Shown one piece after another: positions 60,332-64,000 of a DNA stretch of 64,000 nucleotides; within the stretch, counting starts at the first letter, position 1, and the number at the start of each line of letters is the position of its first letter. Origin of the DNA: Maricurvus nonylphenolicus (GTDB lineage Bacteria > Pseudomonadota > Gammaproteobacteria > Pseudomonadales > Cellvibrionaceae); NCBI RefSeq assembly GCF_042854845.1, contig NZ_AP031498.1, positions 1,364,001 through 1,428,000 on the forward strand. Reading direction: 5' to 3'. Both the position numbers and the translations under genes were made by a program. The notes under the pieces are model-generated. The model ran no database searches. It was not told the DNA's origin and worked only from the letters and a program-made list of their open reading frames with translations.

Positions 60332-60973
60332 ATGACCATTAAAGTTTGGCACACCCACCAGGCACGCTCTATGCGGGTCCTATGGGCGTTGGAAGAGATG
60401 GGGTTGGACTATGAAGTTATTTCCATGGCCTTTCCACCACGCTTCACCCAGCCTGAATATCTCGAAATCAACGAGCTGGGCACCATTCCCTATATGATCG
60501 ATGGCGACACCCATATGACCGAGTCATGCGGTATTCCATTGTATCTGGTGGAGCGCTACGGCAAACACGAGTTTGGCCTGAAGCCCGACCATCCGGAGTA
60601 CGGCGATTATCTCAATTGGCTGTTCCACAGTGACGCCACCCTGACTTTTCCGCAGACGGTTTATATCCGCTACACCCTGCAAGAGCCGCCTGAGCGTGGC
60701 CTGCAAGAGGCGGCGACAGACTATATGAAATGGTTTCACGCCCGCTTGCGCAAGCTGAACAAGCACCTGGAAGATGGCCGCGAGTACCTGGTCGACAACC
60801 GCTTTACCGTTGCCGATATAACCATTGCCTATGCGTTGTTTTTGGGGGAGAACCTGAAAATTGATGAGCGCTATAAGCCCCAGGTACGCGATTACCTGAA
60901 TCGCATGAAAGAGCGCCCGGCTTTCCAAAAAGTGGCCAAGATTGGTGAAGAGTTCACTCAAATAACCAAATAA
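60332..60973 (+). CDS. Glutathione S-transferase
   Basis: 213 residues, cytosolic-type GST. The thioredoxin fold (WHTHQARSMRVLWALEEMG, then LGTIPYMIDGDTHMTESCGI) covers about 1-80 and the helical domain, with YLVDNRFTVADITIAYALF, about 90-205. It is upstream of acyl-CoA carboxylase genes (38-base gap), probably in one operon. The substrate is unknown. Confidence 0.9.
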   Translation: MTIKVWHTHQARSMRVLWALEEMGLDYEVISMAFPPRFTQPEYLEINELGTIPYMIDGDTHMTESCGIPLYLVERYGKHEFGLKPDHPEYGDYLNWLFHSDATLTFPQTVYIRYTLQEPPERGLQEAATDYMKWFHARLRKLNKHLEDGREYLVDNRFTVADITIAYALFLGENLKIDERYKPQVRDYLNRMKERPAFQKVAKIGEEFTQITK

Positions 60974-61011
60974 GTAAGCGAATTAAGAAAACAGCAACAG
61001 GAATTTAAGTT

Positions 61012-62634
61012 ATGGCGGTTATCGAATCTCAGCTGGATACGCAGTCCGATGCGTTTAAAAACAATTTAAAAGTGATGACGGCAGCGGTAGACGAATTTCG
61101 CGGTATTGAGCGCCGCGTGATTGAAGCGGCAGAGGCCAAGGCAGATCGTTACATTAAAAAAGGCTATATCCCTCCTCGCGAGCGCTTGAGTTTGCTGCTG
61201 GATGCCGGAGCACCCTTTCTCGAGCTATCAAGCCTGGCCGGCTATATGCAAGACGAAGATACCGATGGTACTGGTGCCGGTGGTAGCTATATAGCCGGTA
61301 TCGGTTATATCGGTGGTGTTCGCTGTGTGGTGGCGGTTGACGATTACCTGACCAAAGGCGGCAGCATCGGCCCAATGGGTGGGAAAAAGCGGCTGCGTAT
61401 GCTGAACATCGCTATGAAAAACAAATTGCCCATGGTGAACCTTTCCCAAAGTGGCGGCGGAAACCTGAAATTAGCAAGTGATACCTTTGGCGAATCTGGA
61501 AGTGTGTTTGCTTTGCAGTGTCGCCTGTCCGCTGCAGGCATTCCGCAAATCACGGTTGTTCATGGCAGTGCTACCGCAGGTGGTGCTTATCAGCCAACGC
61601 TTTCTGACTACCTGATTCTGGTGCGAAAACAATCCACCATGTACTTGGCGGGCCCTCCGTTGTTGAAAGCGGCCACCGGTGAAATCGCCACCGATGAAGA
61701 ATTGGGTGGTGCGGAGATGCACAGTGAAGTTGCCGGTACCAACGATTACCTGGCCGAGAACGATGCCGACGGTATTCGTATTGCCCGTGACGTGACCAAA
61801 AAACTCGGTTGGAACAAAAATCAGCCTCTGCACGCCGAAGTGTCCTATCAGGAACCTCTGTACGCGGCAGAAGAATTGCGTGGCATTGTGCCAGAAGATG
61901 CAAAAACCCCGTTTGATATGCGCGAGGTGATCGCCCGTATCGCCGACGGTTCTGACTTCTTGGAATTCAAAGCTGATTTCGATAACGGCACCCTGTGTGG
62001 CCATATGGAAATTGAAGGTCAGCCCTGTGGTGTCATCGGTAACAACAGCCCGATTACCGCCAAAGGTGCTGCCAAGGCGGCACAGTTTATTCAGTTGTGT
62101 GAGCAGTCTGGCACGCCCCTGTTGTTCTTAACCAACACCACCGGCTTCCTGGTCGGTACTGAGCCAGAACAAGCCGGCATTATTAAACACGGTGCCAAAT
62201 TTATTCAGGCCGTGACCAATTGCACCGTACCAAAAGTCACCATCATCGTGAGCGGCTCTTACGGTGCGGGTAACTATGCCATGGCTGGCCGCGGTATGGA
62301 TCCGCGCTTCCTGTTCGCCTGGCCTCGCAGTGTGGTGTCAATAATGGGTCCGGCGCAAGCCGGTAGTGTTTTGCGTCAGGTAGCAGAAGCCAAAATGGCT
62401 CGAGCCGGTGAGATTACTGAGCAGATGCGTGCTTCGGTCGACGCTCTGGAAAAAGACACGACTGAGACTATGGAAGCCAACTCCAATGCCCTGGCCAATA
62501 CGGCGCGGGTTTGGGACGATGGCATGATTGATCCCGCCGATACCCGAGCGGTGGTGGCGTTTGCCTTAAGTGTTTGTCGCGAAGGCGATGAGCGTGAGCT
62601 CAACAGCAATACTTTTGGTATTGGACGTTTATAA
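61012..62634 (+). CDS. Acyl-CoA carboxylase, carboxyltransferase (beta) subunit
   Basis: 540 residues with the two carboxyltransferase domains. The N-terminal part has GYIPPRERLSLLLDAGAPF and GSATAGGAYQPTLSDY; the C-terminal part has FLTNTTGFLVGTEPEQAGI and GSYGAGNYAMAGRGMDPRF. It transfers carboxyl from biotin to an acyl-CoA (acetyl, propionyl, methylcrotonyl or geranyl; the sequence as seen does not separate these). It precedes the biotin carboxylase gene by 50 bases. Confidence 0.92.
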   Translation: MAVIESQLDTQSDAFKNNLKVMTAAVDEFRGIERRVIEAAEAKADRYIKKGYIPPRERLSLLLDAGAPFLELSSLAGYMQDEDTDGTGAGGSYIAGIGYIGGVRCVVAVDDYLTKGGSIGPMGGKKRLRMLNIAMKNKLPMVNLSQSGGGNLKLASDTFGESGSVFALQCRLSAAGIPQITVVHGSATAGGAYQPTLSDYLILVRKQSTMYLAGPPLLKAATGEIATDEELGGAEMHSEVAGTNDYLAENDADGIRIARDVTKKLGWNKNQPLHAEVSYQEPLYAAEELRGIVPEDAKTPFDMREVIARIADGSDFLEFKADFDNGTLCGHMEIEGQPCGVIGNNSPITAKGAAKAAQFIQLCEQSGTPLLFLTNTTGFLVGTEPEQAGIIKHGAKFIQAVTNCTVPKVTIIVSGSYGAGNYAMAGRGMDPRFLFAWPRSVVSIMGPAQAGSVLRQVAEAKMARAGEITEQMRASVDALEKDTTETMEANSNALANTARVWDDGMIDPADTRAVVAFALSVCREGDERELNSNTFGIGRL

Positions 62635-62684
62635 GACCCGTCTTCTTATAAGATCAGTCTAGGCAAAATTAGGAATCAAAAATC

Positions 62685-64000
62685 ATGAGTAAAATTACCA
62701 AAGTATTAGTTGCCAACCGTGGCGAAATTGCCGTTCGTGTGATGCGCACCGCCCGCGACCTGGGTTATCGCACTGTTGCTGTGTACAGTGAAGCCGATGC
62801 CGGTGCACTGCACGTACAGGAAGCCGATCAGGCGGTGTGTATTGGTCCTGCGGCTGTGGGTGAGTCTTACCTGGTCGCCGATAAAATACTGGCCGCCGCC
62901 AAGCAAACCGGCGCCGATGCCATTCACCCGGGTTACGGTTTCCTGTCAGAAAACGCGGCTTTTTCAGAAACCTGTGAAGCGGAGGGTATTACCTTTATCG
63001 GCCCTCGTAGTGAAGCCATTAACCTGATGGGCAGCAAGCGTCTGTCTAAAATCGCTATGATCGATGCCGGCGTACCTTGCATTCCCGGTTATCAGGATGC
63101 CGATCAGTCCGATGAAACCCTGCTGGCTAAAGCCAAGGACATTGGTTTCCCGCTAATGGTTAAAGCCTCCGCCGGTGGTGGTGGCCGCGGCATGCGTCTG
63201 GTATTCGAAGAAAGCGAACTGGCTGAACAAATTCGCACTGCACGCTCTGAAGCCGAAACTGCCTTTGGCAGTGGCGAACTGATTCTGGAGCGTGCCGTTA
63301 TCGAACCACGCCATATTGAAATTCAGGTATTTGCCGATGAACACGGCAATGCGGTGTACCTGGGCGAGCGCGATTGTTCCATCCAGCGTCGTCACCAGAA
63401 AGTGGTGGAAGAAGCACCGTCTCCCTTTGTTGACCCCGAGCTGCGCCAACGTATGGGTGAAGCTGCCGTTAACGCTGCCAAAGCCTGTAACTATCGCGGT
63501 GCCGGTACGGTGGAATTTCTGGTAGATGCCGACAAGAATTTCTACTTCCTGGAAATGAACACGCGCCTGCAGGTAGAGCACCCGGTTACCGAGCTGATTA
63601 CTGGTTTGGACCTGGTGGCCTGGCAATTAAAAGTTGCTGCAGGTGAAAAGCTGCCGCTGACACAAGATGATGTCGAGCTAAACGGCCACGCGGTTGAGGT
63701 ACGCCTTTACGCCGAAGATCCTCGCAATAACTTTATGCCACAAACCGGTCAAGTACGTTTATGGGACTACCCGGAACGCGCCGGCATCCGTATGGATCAC
63801 GGTATTCAAACCGGTCAGGAAGTCAGCCCTTTCTATGACCCGATGATTGCCAAAGTCATTGCCTACGGTGATAACCGTGCCGAAGCGATTCGTCGCCTAG
63901 CCTCTGCGGTTCAGGACACTCAACTGCTGGGCATGAACAACAACAAACTGTTCCTGCAAAACGTACTGCGTCATGAAGTGTTTGGTGCCGGTGAAGCGAC
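62685..64000 (+). CDS. Acyl-CoA carboxylase, biotin carboxylase (alpha) subunit, cut by window edge
   Basis: The frame begins at ATG 62685 and is open to the edge (about 438 codons). MSKITKVLVANRGEIAVRVM, then HPGYGFLSENAAF, the ATP-grasp motif KASAGGGGRGMR, EMNTRLQVEHPVTE and RLYAEDP are the standard biotin carboxylase motifs. The biotinyl domain, if present, lies beyond the edge. AGGA lies 10 bases before the ATG. With the beta subunit it makes a carboxylase pair. Confidence 0.95.
   Translation, partial: MSKITKVLVANRGEIAVRVMRTARDLGYRTVAVYSEADAGALHVQEADQAVCIGPAAVGESYLVADKILAAAKQTGADAIHPGYGFLSENAAFSETCEAEGITFIGPRSEAINLMGSKRLSKIAMIDAGVPCIPGYQDADQSDETLLAKAKDIGFPLMVKASAGGGGRGMRLVFEESELAEQIRTARSEAETAFGSGELILERAVIEPRHIEIQVFADEHGNAVYLGERDCSIQRRHQKVVEEAPSPFVDPELRQRMGEAAVNAAKACNYRGAGTVEFLVDADKNFYFLEMNTRLQVEHPVTELITGLDLVAWQLKVAAGEKLPLTQDDVELNGHAVEVRLYAEDPRNNFMPQTGQVRLWDYPERAGIRMDHGIQTGQEVSPFYDPMIAKVIAYGDNRAEAIRRLASAVQDTQLLGMNNNKLFLQNVLRHEVFGAGEA

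Overview
The window is chromosomal DNA of a Gammaproteobacterium. This is shown by slyX, the bepA-tusA-AI-2E transporter block, proteobacterial aceE/aceF, tas, lpxL, dapA-bamC, fabV and a FadB/FadJ-type fusion. The content (FabV, several lipid, steroid-like and aromatic catabolic genes, GMC oxidoreductase, SCP2 proteins, many AraC/XylS regulators) would suit a marine Cellvibrionales/Spongiibacteraceae-type organism, but that placement is inference. No rRNA, tRNA or CRISPR array was seen.

Layout. 1-2.9 kb: a 2-oxoacid dehydrogenase E1-alpha gene (cut by the edge) overlapped by a Leu/Phe dehydrogenase, then a serine hydrolase and slyX. 3.1-17.9 kb: housekeeping and signalling genes: a PAS-GGDEF-EAL protein, a papain-like amidase, bepA, a TusA protein, an AI-2E transporter, an M16 protease, aceE and aceF. 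17.9-22.8 kb: an AT-rich accessory island. It holds an integron-type gene-cassette array with no visible integrase (a CALIN), an IS110-family remnant beside a perfect 38-bp palindrome, and a compact three-gene group in which the first protein resembles Tse2-type ADP-ribosyltransferase toxins and the third resembles Tsi2-type immunity proteins. The island is bracketed by two near-identical terminators. 22.8-27.6 kb: a VOC protein, an FAD monooxygenase/extradiol dioxygenase pair and a membrane-anchored GST, with the same palindromic operator in front of the monooxygenase and the GST.

27.9-46.5 kb is mostly core: fabV, an MBL protein, tas, lpxL, dapA-bamC-MBL, PilZ, an LRR lipoprotein, an OmpA lipoprotein, a cNMP/HDOD protein, a Gld-like ABC export system, and a thiolase plus multifunctional beta-oxidation enzyme. 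46.5-64 kb is a catabolic region: FAD monooxygenase, AraC regulator, cholesterol-oxidase-like GMC oxidoreductase, two SDRs, a second AraC regulator, an alkylsulfatase-like MBL lipoprotein, a third AraC regulator, a MaoC hydratase, a broken MFS transporter, SCP2, GST, and an acyl-CoA carboxylase pair that runs off the right edge.

The third AraC gene and the MFS gene are flanked by two 949-bp IS6-like copies in inverted orientation. The left copy sits inside the first codons of the AraC gene with an 8-bp duplication (one mismatch), and supplies a replacement in-frame start codon. The right copy has removed the N-terminal part of the MFS gene. Direct repeats with 21-bp periodicity in front of the GMC and SDR genes look like AraC-family operators and suggest that these genes form one regulon.
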